DNA from: a virus
Virus record (IMG/VR): IMGVR_UViG_3300035179_000030
Location: 1-39,037 of that record
Reading direction: 5' to 3' (one strand)
Length of the DNA: 39,037 nt
A program made the translations under genes and the position numbers. Positions 20,558 to 28,800 of the stretch are shown one piece after another. The notes below the pieces were generated by a model. That model was not told where the DNA came from, did no database searches, and was given only the letters and a program-made list of their open reading frames with translations. Position 1 is the stretch's first letter; each line of letters starts with the position of its first letter.

Positions 20558-21147
20558 GGTTTCTTCCTTTTCGACCATCCACCTCCATGAAGTTGGGCGT
20601 GGATTGAATCAGAACAAACCAAAAGATTGGCGGGAGAGTTGTCGGCCCTATTGCCGTTTATATGGTGGACGTGTTCATGCCGATTTAATTTTCTTTTCAG
20701 TAATCTCTCGGATATTAATCTGTGTTCGGCGATATATTGGCATTGTCTTCCTTGAGATTTAATATCATCATAAATATAGATATACCCATTCGACTTCATT
20801 TTGCCGCCCTTCCATCCCGGGGCCAATGCTTTGCGTTTTCCAAATTGCGGATGATTCTCTCCGCGCATTTTCATCATGGCCTGTTTGTACTTTTCACTTT
20901 GTCGGCGTCCTTTCATTGGACTGATTCGGCCAGAAAAAAGTTGGCTCATATATTGCCGCCGGGATTCCGGCCATTTTCGGCCGACCTGATAGAATCCAGA
21001 ATCCCTTATGGGAATTTTAAATTTGTTTAGATGATAGTAAATCGGCATATACGTAACGTTGCATATTTTTGCTATGGCTGGAGCCGAAAGTTTTTCTTCA
21101 ATATATTTTTGATAAAGCCATCCCCGATTCTTATAAAGAGGATTCAT
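20554..21147 (-). CDS. HNH homing-type endonuclease with HTH and NUMOD-like parts
   Basis: A 197-residue protein. Residues ~15-50 form a helix-turn-helix (SAPAIAKICNVTYMPIYYHL). Residues 70-100 (GRISPMKGRRQSEKYKQAMM) are the DNA-contact repeat of the NUMOD type common in homing nucleases. The C-terminus is an HNH_3-type nuclease: IAEHRLISERLLKRKLNRHE, HVHHINGNRADNSPANL and DSIHAQLH. The gene is visibly AT-rich compared with its neighbours and lies between the CII-like regulator and recombination genes, joined by ATGA overlaps on both sides. It probably arrived as a mobile insertion. Confidence 0.88.
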   Translation of the reverse strand: MNPLYKNRGWLYQKYIEEKLSAPAIAKICNVTYMPIYYHLNKFKIPIRDSGFYQVGRKWPESRRQYMSQLFSGRISPMKGRRQSEKYKQAMMKMRGENHPQFGKRKALAPGWKGGKMKSNGYIYIYDDIKSQGRQCQYIAEHRLISERLLKRKLNRHEHVHHINGNRADNSPANLLVCSDSIHAQLHGGGWSKRKKP

Positions 21148-21533
21148 TTTTTCTTTCTGAGAAATTGCCCTTCGTTATTCTTGGTCGCCAACTTTTCTTG
21201 AGATTCCCCTGTCGCTGACATAAATAGGTTAGCCATCAATATCAGGTCTTCGGCTGTTTTCCGGTTCTTGATTTTAGGGATAATTGCGTAGCCGCATTTA
21301 TCGGCTATGAATTGCAGATACTTAACGTCGCCAGTGGCATTAATTAGATTTATGATTTCGTCCGCCGGGAATACATTAGTGCCGTTGATCCATTTATAAA
21401 GGGTATCCATGTGGATGCCCATTTTTTGGGCGACGATATCTACCGAGTACTTGTCTTCAATGTGAAACCGATAATAAAGTAAGGGACGCAACCCATGATT
21501 GCGGCCATTTTTTAGATTGCTTTCGTTTCCCAT
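21144..21533 (-). CDS. CII-like phage regulatory protein (CP76 type), 129 aa
   Basis: Residues ~30-85 match the phage CII/CP76 family: VAQKMGIHMDTLYKWINGTN is the helix-turn-helix, then FPADEIINLINATGDVKYLQ and FIADKCGYAIIP. The C-terminal half is helical (TAEDLILMANLFMSATGESQ). Such proteins regulate the lysis/lysogeny choice. It is the third gene from the early promoter, after two other HTH proteins, which suggests a role in setting repressor and integrase levels. The ribosome site is moderate (AAGGCGG). Confidence 0.78.
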   Translation of the reverse strand: MGNESNLKNGRNHGLRPLLYYRFHIEDKYSVDIVAQKMGIHMDTLYKWINGTNVFPADEIINLINATGDVKYLQFIADKCGYAIIPKIKNRKTAEDLILMANLFMSATGESQEKLATKNNEGQFLRKKK

Positions 21534-21538
21534 CCGCC

Positions 21539-21724
21539 TTATCCTCGTTGGTGATGTTGAAACGTGCGACCAGCCAAATACTTTTCGATGTCCGCCGACC
21601 TGAACCGACGCCTATCCCCGACCACCGTAAAGGGAAACGCGCCCTCACTGCACAGCCGATCCACTGTCCGGGGCGAGACACTGAGGAGAAAGGCGAGTTC
21701 TTTTTTGGTCAAGAGTGCGGTCAT
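21539..21724 (-). CDS. Excisionase-like MerR/HTH_17 protein, 61 aa
   Basis: A short winged-helix DNA-binding protein: LLTKKELAFLLSVSPRTVDR then LCSEGAFPFTVVGDRRRFRS and DIEKYLAG. This is the layout of excisionase/HTH_17 proteins. It could be the directionality factor for the integrase or a repressor. The start overlaps the previous stop as ATGA and has no clear ribosome site, so translation is coupled. Confidence 0.78.
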   Translation of the reverse strand: MTALLTKKELAFLLSVSPRTVDRLCSEGAFPFTVVGDRRRFRSADIEKYLAGRTFQHHQRG

Positions 21725-21915
21725 GGTTCACCCAGGATTTTTTTTATTTTGTAAAGCGTTCGAGGATGAGGCCGCGTAGTGGTACGATTGAGAATTCGCG
21801 ATACTCCAGTTATCGACATACCAAGTAGAACAGCGACTTTGTGCAGTGTTAAATTTCGCTCATAAACATATGTTTGAAAGGAATCTATTAGTTGCGTTCT
21901 GTCGCTCATGTTCAT
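21721..21915 (-). CDS. Small HTH (Cro-like) regulator, 64 aa, near-leaderless
   Basis: First gene after the early promoter, in the position of Cro. Residues ~15-55 form a helix-turn-helix (LTLHKVAVLLGMSITGVSRI, then LNRTTTRPHPRTLYKIKKIL). It is divergent from the repressor across the operator. No Shine-Dalgarno site precedes either possible ATG (21915 or 21909). The predicted transcript start (about 21919) leaves only ~4 or ~10 leader bases, so translation would be leaderless. Confidence 0.75.
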   Translation of the reverse strand: MNMSDRTQLIDSFQTYVYERNLTLHKVAVLLGMSITGVSRILNRTTTRPHPRTLYKIKKILGEP

Positions 21916-21925
21916 TGTCGAATAT

Positions 21926-21955
21926 ATTATAGACCGAGAAAAAGAGACTTGTCAA
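21926..21955 (-). promoter_or_regulatory. Consensus sigma-70 early promoter
   Basis: On the minus strand, a perfect -35 TTGACA (21950-21955) and a perfect -10 TATAAT (21926-21931) are separated by 18 bases (21932-21949). This is the strongest promoter in the window and drives the leftward early genes. The -35 is covered by a palindromic operator. Confidence 0.9.
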
Positions 21956-21959
21956 GTCT
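21945..21959. promoter_or_regulatory. Palindromic operator over the early -35 box
   Basis: A perfect 15-bp inverted repeat, AGACTTG-T-CAAGTCT, with a single central base. It covers the whole -35 hexamer of the leftward promoter, so a dimeric repressor bound here would block polymerase. The HTH repressor encoded just to the right, or the Cro-like protein, is the likely ligand. No second exact copy is seen nearby. Confidence 0.75.
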
Positions 21960-21979
21960 TTTTTTGCCTTTTTTTCGAT

Positions 21980-22010
21980 TTGACTTTCGCCTACGGAATG
22001 AAGAAAATAT
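21980..22010 (+). promoter_or_regulatory. Weak candidate promoter for the repressor operon
   Basis: TTGACT at 21980-21985 is a good -35. The best -10 candidate, around 22004-22010 (AAAATAT), is poor and spaced 18-19 bases. This would start a rightward transcript shortly before the repressor gene. A weak promoter that needs an activator fits a repressor-maintenance promoter. Confidence 0.35.
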
Positions 22011-22061
22011 GAATAAGGAAGCGGGAAGATGCTGGAGACTTTTCTGGAAAGGCCTTGGTAC

Positions 22062-22373
22062 ATGACAACGAAAAAGGATATCGGGAAAGCTGTACGTGAC
22101 GCCCGCAAGGATGCCAATTTAAGCCAAGAAAATTTGGGACTGAAATTAAAAAATCACGTCCGCAAAGAAACAATTGGGCGTCTAGAACGCGGTATTTCCA
22201 ACTATAATATTGATCTTCTCTTTGATATCGCAGAAAGCCTCGGCGTTGATCTCGCTATGTTCTGTCCCGGACCAGAGCGAAAAAAAGTAATTGATCTTGT
22301 TGAGGAAGGTATTGAATACGCAATAGCAAAACGATTGGAGGAAAGGCGGCGAGAAAATAAAAAGGGGAACTAA
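22062..22373 (+). CDS. XRE-family lysogeny repressor, 103 aa
   Basis: An HTH_3 protein: DIGKAVRDARKDANLSQENL, then LGLKLKNHVRKETIGRLERG, and SNYNIDLLFDIAESLGVDLA. The C-terminal region is a short helix (EEGIEYAIAKRLEERRREN) rather than a peptidase, so it is not a LexA-type self-cleaving repressor. The start at 22062 (MTTKKDIG, after GGAAAGG) is used; ATG 22029 (after AAGGAAG) gives 11 more residues and cannot be excluded. It opens the rightward lysogeny operon and should bind the palindrome over the early promoter. Confidence 0.8.
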   Translation: MTTKKDIGKAVRDARKDANLSQENLGLKLKNHVRKETIGRLERGISNYNIDLLFDIAESLGVDLAMFCPGPERKKVIDLVEEGIEYAIAKRLEERRRENKKGN

Positions 22374-22666
22374 TGGCCTTGATAAATTGTCCCGAATGTA
22401 AAAAGGAAATCTCCGATACCGCGAATAAATGCCCGATTTGCGGTTATGTCATCCGGCCGGCTAGAAAATGGAGTCCGGGAGTCGCAGCGGTATTGAGTTT
22501 GGTAATTCCGGGTGCCGGACAATTATATCAAGGCCGAGTACTCGCGGGTCTCCTATGGTTTGTCATCGTCATTTTAGGTTACGTGATACTTATTATTCCC
22601 GGCCTCATTCTTCATCTAGCCTGCATCATTAGCGCGGCAATGACTAATCCTTATCCAAAAGCATGA
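22373..22666 (+). CDS. Zinc-ribbon TM2-like membrane protein, 97 aa
   Basis: The start overlaps the repressor stop by one base (TAATG). The N-terminus is a zinc ribbon, C-P-E-C (6-9) and C-P-I-C (20-23), followed by two hydrophobic segments: SPGVAAVLSLVIPGAGQLYQ, and WFVIVILGYVILIIPGLILH. This is the fused ribbon-TM2 design seen in some host and prophage proteins. Expressed with the repressor, it is a candidate superinfection-exclusion or lysogenic-conversion protein at the inner membrane. Confidence 0.7.
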   Translation: MALINCPECKKEISDTANKCPICGYVIRPARKWSPGVAAVLSLVIPGAGQLYQGRVLAGLLWFVIVILGYVILIIPGLILHLACIISAAMTNPYPKA

Positions 22667-22824
22667 CCCTCAAGGCCATCATCCTCATCGACACGAAGAC
22701 GCGAGATGTGACGCATTTTATTTGGCATGGGCCGGGCGAGCCTCCGCCATTTATTCAACCGAAGATGATATCGAAACCTCGGCGCGGTAGACCGAGAAAA
22801 CAACCGAAGTCCGAAGTAAGTTGA
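22663..22824 (+). CDS. Small AT-hook-like protein, 53 aa
   Basis: Short gene lying between the membrane protein and the integrase, overlapping both: its ATG is in the previous stop (ATGA) and its TGA is in the integrase TTG start (TTGA). The product starts MTLKAIILIDTKTRDVTHF; the C-terminal third is basic and Pro-rich (SKPRRGRPRKQPKSE), containing the R-G-R-P core of an AT-hook. It could bind the att region as an accessory factor. The gene was found from its overlaps; function is inferred. Confidence 0.7.
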   Translation: MTLKAIILIDTKTRDVTHFIWHGPGEPPPFIQPKMISKPRRGRPRKQPKSEVS

Positions 22825-23855
22825 TCACGCGACGCGGACGTTATTTTCATTTGGATCTTCGCATCGATGGCAAGCGCATTCGCAAAACACTGAAGACTAC
22901 TGAGCGGACCTTGGCGATTGAGAAGGCCAAGGAACTCCAAGAGAAACTCGGCACAGCCCACGGAAATATCCGCTTCGACGAATTCTCTACAAAGTACCTG
23001 GAATGGGCCTGGTCATCGCACCCGGCCAGTGCCAAGGGTGAGGAATTGCGATTGCATAAAATCATACAATTCTTTGTATCTCACAATGTGGTATATCTCT
23101 CGGATGTCACCCCCTATCATTTGGAACAACTAAAAGCAAAACTGATTGCGGATGGTAGGGCCAAGGCAACCATAAACCGCTACCTTCAACTTGTCAGAGG
23201 CATGTTCTACCGGGCCATCGATTGGGAGATGTATCACAAGGCGAACCCGTTGAGGAAGGTGAGGTTCTATCGGGAGGAGCCGTGTCGACGTTTGCTGACA
23301 CAGGATGAGGTCAAGCGGATTATCGAGGCGGCCGAGGCCATAGCCGCGAAGCCCCGGTCCCGGTTGCAGCGCGTCTTCCCCGACATGATCCGCCTAGCCG
23401 TAAATACCGGGTTGCGCAAATCGGAAATCCTCAACTTGCGTTGGTCGGATGTACGGGGGGATAAGATCACGGTCAAGGGCAAGGGCGAGAGGACGCGGAC
23501 CGTTCCGCTCAACGACGAGGCCCGCCGGGTTATCGAACGACAGACACGCCGGGACGCCTTTGTGTTCGGCGCCCCCCCGATGGATCTGACCAGCACCTTC
23601 AGGCGCACGGTTGAGGGTATCCGCAAGGGGGCCGGTCTCGATTGGCACTTTCACCTGTTGAGGCATTACTTCGGCTCAACGCTCCTGGCTCAGGGGGTAG
23701 ACATCGTAACGGTCGGTTCGCTTCTCGGTCATTCAAGAATCACTACTAGCCTGATTTATGCGCATACCGACGAAAGGAGGCGCAGGGAGGCCGTTTTGGG
23801 GTTAAGCCGTGTCGAGGACGGGGATTCGCCAAAAACCCCGCCAGCGCGTTCCTGA
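22821..23855 (+). CDS. int: Tyrosine-recombinase integrase, 344 aa
   Basis: Starts at TTG (22821) in a TTGA overlap. Residues 1-45 are an arm-binding-type domain; 50-150 the core-binding SAM-like domain (FDEFSTKYLEWAWSSHPASA; KATINRYLQLVRGMF). The catalytic domain shows R199 in NTGLRKSEI, K219/K221 in the beta-hairpin, H278-x-x-R281 (HFHLLRHYFG), H304 (LLGHSRITTS) and the nucleophile Y313. All key residues are present. It integrates at the tRNA-Arg gene through attP, 60 bases downstream of its stop. Conservation and coupling with the repressor show it is expressed in lysogens. Confidence 0.95.
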   Translation: MITRRGRYFHLDLRIDGKRIRKTLKTTERTLAIEKAKELQEKLGTAHGNIRFDEFSTKYLEWAWSSHPASAKGEELRLHKIIQFFVSHNVVYLSDVTPYHLEQLKAKLIADGRAKATINRYLQLVRGMFYRAIDWEMYHKANPLRKVRFYREEPCRRLLTQDEVKRIIEAAEAIAAKPRSRLQRVFPDMIRLAVNTGLRKSEILNLRWSDVRGDKITVKGKGERTRTVPLNDEARRVIERQTRRDAFVFGAPPMDLTSTFRRTVEGIRKGAGLDWHFHLLRHYFGSTLLAQGVDIVTVGSLLGHSRITTSLIYAHTDERRRREAVLGLSRVEDGDSPKTPPARS

Positions 23856-23875
23856 CGTCACGGCGAGGCATTCCT

Positions 23876-24077
23876 GGTCACATTCGTGGTCTCAATAGCA
23901 TTGGATGTGGGTAAGCGCCCCTGGGGTGACTCGAACACCCGGCCTGTGGATTAGGAAAATTTTGGTCTTTCCCCCTGGAATATGGGTAAATGGCCTGATT
24001 ATCAGGGGGACGGGATGAGACAAGCCCCGCCAGAGCGCGATAGGTCGACGACCTTCATGGTCACAAAATCGGTCACA
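23876..24077. repeat. GGTCACA direct repeats flanking the att core
   Basis: The 7-mer GGTCACA appears at 23876-23882, 24059-24065 and 24071-24077, i.e. once on the integrase side and twice (12 bases apart) on the other side of the tRNA core. The last two extend to GGTCACAAA. They are candidate arm-type binding sites for the integrase N-terminal domain. Confidence 0.5.
23916..23957 (-). other. attP: attP core: 3' half of tRNA-Arg(CCT)
   Basis: The minus strand reads as tRNA from the anticodon loop to the acceptor end. Loop TTCCTAA (anticodon CCT), 3' anticodon-stem strand TCCAC, five variable bases, T-stem GGGTG/CACCC around the loop TTCGAGT, 3' acceptor strand CAGGGGC and discriminator G. 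The 5' half is missing. Carrying the 3' part lets a phage rebuild the host tRNA upon integration. It starts 60 bases after the integrase stop. Confidence 0.85.
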
Positions 24078-24321
24078 AACGCCGCTTGGTGATTTTGACG
24101 ATGAAAAACGTACCCACAGCACAGCCCAAGAGTTCGGCCCCGATGAGGTCAGGCCGCCAGGTGACAACGATCCGGCGAATGACAAAATATCCCAGGCCCC
24201 CGATGAGGACAGTGAGGGTAGCCGCCAGGAGTGCCCGACCCCGCGTGATGGCGATATAGTGAAGCGTGATCAGTGCATCGCTCACAACGCCAAGTATGAA
24301 AAAGCCTAGGGCCAGGATCAT
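24073..24321 (-). CDS. Small membrane protein, 82 aa
   Basis: Two or three hydrophobic segments (MILALGFFILGVVSDALITL; RALLAATLTVLIGGLGYFVI; AELLGCAVGTFFIVKIT) with Arg-rich turns and a KITKRRL end. It is the last gene of the tail operon, coupled to the candidate hydrolase (ATGA). Small phage membrane proteins of this type occur at the end of late operons, where holins also lie; a holin role is an alternative to the gene at 12922-13260. Confidence 0.7.
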   Translation of the reverse strand: MILALGFFILGVVSDALITLHYIAITRGRALLAATLTVLIGGLGYFVIRRIVVTWRPDLIGAELLGCAVGTFFIVKITKRRL

Positions 24322-25688
24322 CCATCAAATTTTCTTCTGATGTCCTTTTCGTAAACCGCCTGGGCTATCTTTGTAAAGGCCTCTACTTCTTCTTCCTGGT
24401 GTAGATCGGCGGGCTTCCAATTATCCCATTTCAGCGACATGGGCATTACCTCAACGCACCGCAACCGCTTTCCTAGCCTCTTCTGCACTTTCTTCACCAA
24501 TTCAATCCGATACGTCCAATGGCTAGACCGTCGTCCAGTTTGGCTCACGGTTAATCCTTGCTGTGCCAGAGGGACACTCGTTGCCGTGCTCAACCCGACG
24601 CCGTCATCGGAGATCCCGTAGTGCTTGAGTGCCGATTGGATATCGAATCGGTCAAAGTGTTCGGCTATAGCGCAACCGTGAAGTACCCAAAAGGTGTCGC
24701 GGTTATCCCATCCGGCCTGTTTCACAAGGCGGTTATAAAGGCTATGCCCTGTGCCATGCATGTTGTCCGAGGCCGAGAAGGGATTAGGGGGGGCGATACC
24801 TCGTGTGCGCAAGTAGGCGGCCAGGGGAACGATCCATTGCCGAGCCCAGGCGTCCTGTGCCGGCGTATCACCCTGAAAGTCGTCGGGGTGGACGAGCTCG
24901 TTCCCCCAACCGATAATATTTCCTTCTATGCCGATGGCCGCTATCACGCGATCGATGAGGCGATACCAGCGCGTCATAACCGCCGGGCTGGTCGCCCGCC
25001 AGGTATCGAAACCGTTGACGTTATACCTGAATGGACTCCAGGGATAATCGGCACGGTCGTATTGCTGTGCGAAAAGATCCAGCCATAGGCCCACACCATA
25101 CTTCCCGAGGATGCGTTGGACTCGCGCCAGTTGCCTATCCCATTCGAGATTAGGCCAATCCCAATTTGCCTTGCCATCGACGCGTTCGAAAGGTAGGGTA
25201 TATTCCCTCCCCGGCCGTTTCCAACACAGAAAGGACCGGACGTAGTCACAACCGGCCGCGCCGAGTCGTCGGGCAAGCTCCTCAAGTTCGGCATCCGTGA
25301 AAAGGCGCGCTGCCGAGATGAGGTCAACGACAAAGAGTATCATGAGGGGCACTTTTGGATATCGCGCCTGGACGTGTTTCCGGCAGGTGAGTGTTGGGGC
25401 ATCACTCTCCGGCCAGTCAATCGTCGTCGTGCACCAGTATGAGGCTAGACGCAAATTCTCAGCACAGAGTTTCACCGTCGGCCCAGGGGGGGGTGGGACA
25501 ATGGGGACGTGTACGGTGCACAACATAGTCGGCACATCCCGCTTGAGTAACCGCCTTTCCTCTTTGAGTGGACAATTTGGATTGGCCAGGGCCCCCGTCT
25601 CGTGGCAAATGAGTACAGTATCCCAATACAGATTACAGGCCTCCCAATTCTTTCCCCATGCCTCACAGATTATCTTCTTAAAGTTCAT
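24318..25688 (-). CDS. Candidate TIM-barrel glycoside hydrolase with two N-terminal Cys modules
   Basis: A 456-residue protein. Residues 20-110 hold two copies of a cysteine module: C28-x10-C39 … C57-x2-H60 (ICHETGALANPNCP; PTMLCTVH) and C75-x10-C86 … C102-x2-H105 (PTLTCRKH). The first resembles the conserved Cys block at the C-terminus of class A penicillin-binding proteins. Residues ~115-456 look like a (beta/alpha)8 barrel of clan GH-A: IIGWGNELVHPDDF puts N263-E264 at the acid/base position, and LRCVEVMPMS (E413) could be the nucleophile. It follows the tail-tip genes and may digest a surface polysaccharide. The family is not assigned. Confidence 0.55.
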   Translation of the reverse strand: MNFKKIICEAWGKNWEACNLYWDTVLICHETGALANPNCPLKEERRLLKRDVPTMLCTVHVPIVPPPPGPTVKLCAENLRLASYWCTTTIDWPESDAPTLTCRKHVQARYPKVPLMILFVVDLISAARLFTDAELEELARRLGAAGCDYVRSFLCWKRPGREYTLPFERVDGKANWDWPNLEWDRQLARVQRILGKYGVGLWLDLFAQQYDRADYPWSPFRYNVNGFDTWRATSPAVMTRWYRLIDRVIAAIGIEGNIIGWGNELVHPDDFQGDTPAQDAWARQWIVPLAAYLRTRGIAPPNPFSASDNMHGTGHSLYNRLVKQAGWDNRDTFWVLHGCAIAEHFDRFDIQSALKHYGISDDGVGLSTATSVPLAQQGLTVSQTGRRSSHWTYRIELVKKVQKRLGKRLRCVEVMPMSLKWDNWKPADLHQEEEVEAFTKIAQAVYEKDIRRKFDG

Positions 25689-25894
25689 TTCAGGTTACGC
25701 GTGTCACCTTTTTGGTTACATCCCGGACAATGACCACGCGGCTGATACCGCTCATCGAAGGTCAGCTCTTTCGTCTCCAGGCACCAATCTCTGGCGAGCC
25801 GATGAGAACGAAGGCAGACCTTGAGCGTGATCGGGATGAGGCCGAATTTCTCAACATCCTTTTCGTTTATGCCGGGACCGACTTGGAGATTCAT
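25685..25894 (-). CDS. Small Cys-module protein, 69 aa
   Basis: The start MNLQVGPGINEKDV at 25894 follows GGGAGG and overlaps the tail-protein stop as TGATG. Residues 27-59 repeat the module of the next gene: KVCLRSHRLARDWCLE with C27-x10-C38, then C56-x2-C59 in GHCPGC. The N-terminal part (KDVEKFGLIPITL) is a short alpha/beta stretch. It probably works with the downstream hydrolase-like protein, either at the tail tip or as an assembly factor. Function unknown. Confidence 0.65.
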   Translation of the reverse strand: MNLQVGPGINEKDVEKFGLIPITLKVCLRSHRLARDWCLETKELTFDERYQPRGHCPGCNQKGDTRNLK

Positions 25895-28800
25895 CAAACC
25901 TCCCAACTCAGGTAGGACATGTTCTTCACCGCGACCACCTCGGCCTGAGCATTCTGGAAATCCTTGGTTATTGCCAGAACAATAAACGCCTGGGTATCAA
26001 ATATCGTAACTACCGTGCCGTCACTCATTTCAACCGCATAGCTCACGATGATTTTATCTGTCGGATTGAGTAGGAGTCCGCGCGCCGGGAGTACCGCTCG
26101 TATCATTGGTAGTGGGTAGTTCAACATATTGCCGTAGGCGTTAGCAACGGCATTTCCCTGGTAATCGGATTTAACCGAAGTCTCAACCGACAGTGTGCGC
26201 TGTTCCCCATGCTCCCACTGTGCCCGGTTGAGATTAGGATCGGCGGTTGTGTCGTTTACGCAGACTTCCCACTCGCCTGTAGTGGGGTCCTGATCCTTCT
26301 TGATTTCGATGTATTTATAAATCTGATCCGTATCCTCCCAGGAATTGAAAGCCAGGAAATCGGGATTCCGAAACTCAAGTTCATTCCCGGCCAGCGTGGA
26401 TACTAGCGCCCGCGCGAACCACTCGCCCTCGCAACTTTGGAATATCTGGAATGCATTAGATCGCTTCCACTTGTTTAGAAGCTCACGAAAGTCCACGTCG
26501 TCGGTAATATACTCACGCGCCTCGATAGTCCGCTTGTCATAGAGTTCAAGAAAACTCTTAAGGTTGATCTTGCTCTCCGGGATGCCGTTCACCCGCTTGA
26601 GGAAGAAGTAAAGGAAATGGGCGATAGAATAGGCATAGTTGGTTTCCTCGAAATCAACTTTAAGCCCCTTGGCATCGCATGTAATGACCGATGTTCCAGG
26701 ATTGCTGACCATTGTAAAAGTGCCAGCGTTCAAGTCCTGTGTATAATGAGTTGTTATAGTTTGGAGTACCCCGTCCTTATACACATGGGTAAGCTCATAT
26801 TGGGGATAGGTCACGCCGCCGAATACGGTCTGTGTAACCTTGTAGACGTAGGTTGCCGTATTGCAACACGGCGGGGTGATATTCTCGACGTTCCCGAGCA
26901 GGATCGGCACCCCTCGATTCTTCCAGGCGTCTTCGCAATTCGGGTAAGTCGTTGAATCGAAACGGGCTATGTCCCCACAGTTATTGATAAGCGAAACGCG
27001 TATGTCTTTCGTGTCCACCTGGAACCCAACCATTGTCCACTCGGGCCGTCGCGATTGGCCGAAGAAGATCGGGACATATTCATCATAATCAAAATCGGTC
27101 TCCCCGATGCGAAACTCCATCGCCTTGTTTGACCAGATATAGGTGTCTTTTTTCTGCCACCAGAAACCGTCATTGGCAAAACCGACAGTACCGAACGACA
27201 CCTGCTCCTCCGGCTCATGCCAGGTGCCGACGGACATACTGAGCGAAGGAATAGAATCATAGCGCAGAAACGGATCGTAGAACTTCGGTTCATAGATTCG
27301 TTTCCATTCGATGTAATCAACATAATAGATTTGGTCAACGACGTTGGTCGTGAGTGTTATCCTATAGGCCGAATAACTCGCATGCGCCTGGAACCTGAGT
27401 TCGTATTCCAGCCAATCCGTAGATGCCGGGAGGGTGATGCTTCCCGAAGCATTCCAATTCCCCTCATCGTCGAGGTAGACATTCGAGCCGGAATTCTTGA
27501 TTTGGAGATAGAGATGGCCTTCGGTATCCGACCCGGCATACTTGAACCGCACGCGCTGCCAGGCCGACGGTCGCGTCACGATGTCCTGGTAGATGGCGGC
27601 CGTGCCACTCCCGGCACTGAGTTTCGCCGAGTATGCGGAATCGATATCATAGACAGACGTTGCTTCCCGCGCCAGGGAGCCGGTGCCCGTCGTTGATTTC
27701 GTCCAATTCTTTAGCGTCGCCGCGTCACTCCAGAGATCGACCTTGCCATCAACGAGAATCTCCGTCTCCCGCGCCAGCGTCACCCCGGTATTCGAGATGC
27801 CCTTCCAAAAATAGGCCATGAAGCAATATTTCTTCGGCGTCCCCGTCGATGGGATATCCGCATCCGCCGTCTTGACATAGAGACGGCTCGTGGTCAGGTC
27901 ATAAAAGAACGTGCTCACCGTCGCCTGGACTTCGGCTACCGTGAATTTCTCCGTATAGGCCGCGCCATTAACAACGACCCGCGTGACTTCGCCATCCGTG
28001 AAGGACAAATAATAGGCACCGCTACCGGCAGATGTCCACGTCTCGCTTTCGAGTTTCCGGGCCAATTCCCAATCGAGGATGATGTTCTTTCCGATATCCG
28101 ACGTGAGAAGTTTCGTTATCGGCGGAACGACCGGACCGGGCGGGGGGGCCGGGGGATTTCCGCCGCGTAGGGGGTGCGGGTAGGTATAAGGCATGTAGCC
28201 GGGGGGTGCTGAATTCTTGTAGTCATAATAGGCGTCCTGAAGTCCGGTCAGAGAATTGACCAGCGCCGAACCCGTGTGCTGATCCGTAATTGTCTCATTA
28301 TTCTGGAATGTCCCGACGACGTTCCTTAGCCACAGGATGCCAGTTGTGCCGGCGTCGGTTTGCTTGGTCAGATAGCCGTAGGCTCCCGATGTGCCGCCTG
28401 TAACCTTATCATTGAGTGTGAAATTTGCAGTCTGTGTATCGAACGGCAACTGTCCCGATAATCTGTTTTCATCGTAGAAGGAACTTGTTCCATACTCGGT
28501 AATACTGACCGCTGTCCCGTCATAGGTATTGCCCCAAGCCCAATAATCACGAGGTTGCCAATCAATATAATAATCTGCCGGGTAGGTATAGGCGGGCGCA
28601 GTGTGTGCAGTAATATCCGTGCTATTGATACGGACGCACATCGTCGGATTGCTGTTCCCCCAGGAATGGAACTTGTTGTTCCAGAGGGCAGCATGGCCGC
28701 CCCGGATGGCACTCCCCGCACAAGCGTTCGGATAGAAGGTCGAAAGGTTCACCGTGCTCAGGGTGATGTCGTTACCGTAATCCTCAACATGGAGCGTGGA

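Noticed and set aside
23819-23843. Hairpin at the end of the integrase gene as a terminator
   Set aside because: Only a 5-bp stem with a 12-base loop inside the coding region, and no T-run follows.
23916-23957. A complete phage tRNA gene
   Set aside because: Only the 3' half is present. The bases upstream on the minus strand do not supply a D-arm or a 5' acceptor strand, so it is an attachment core.
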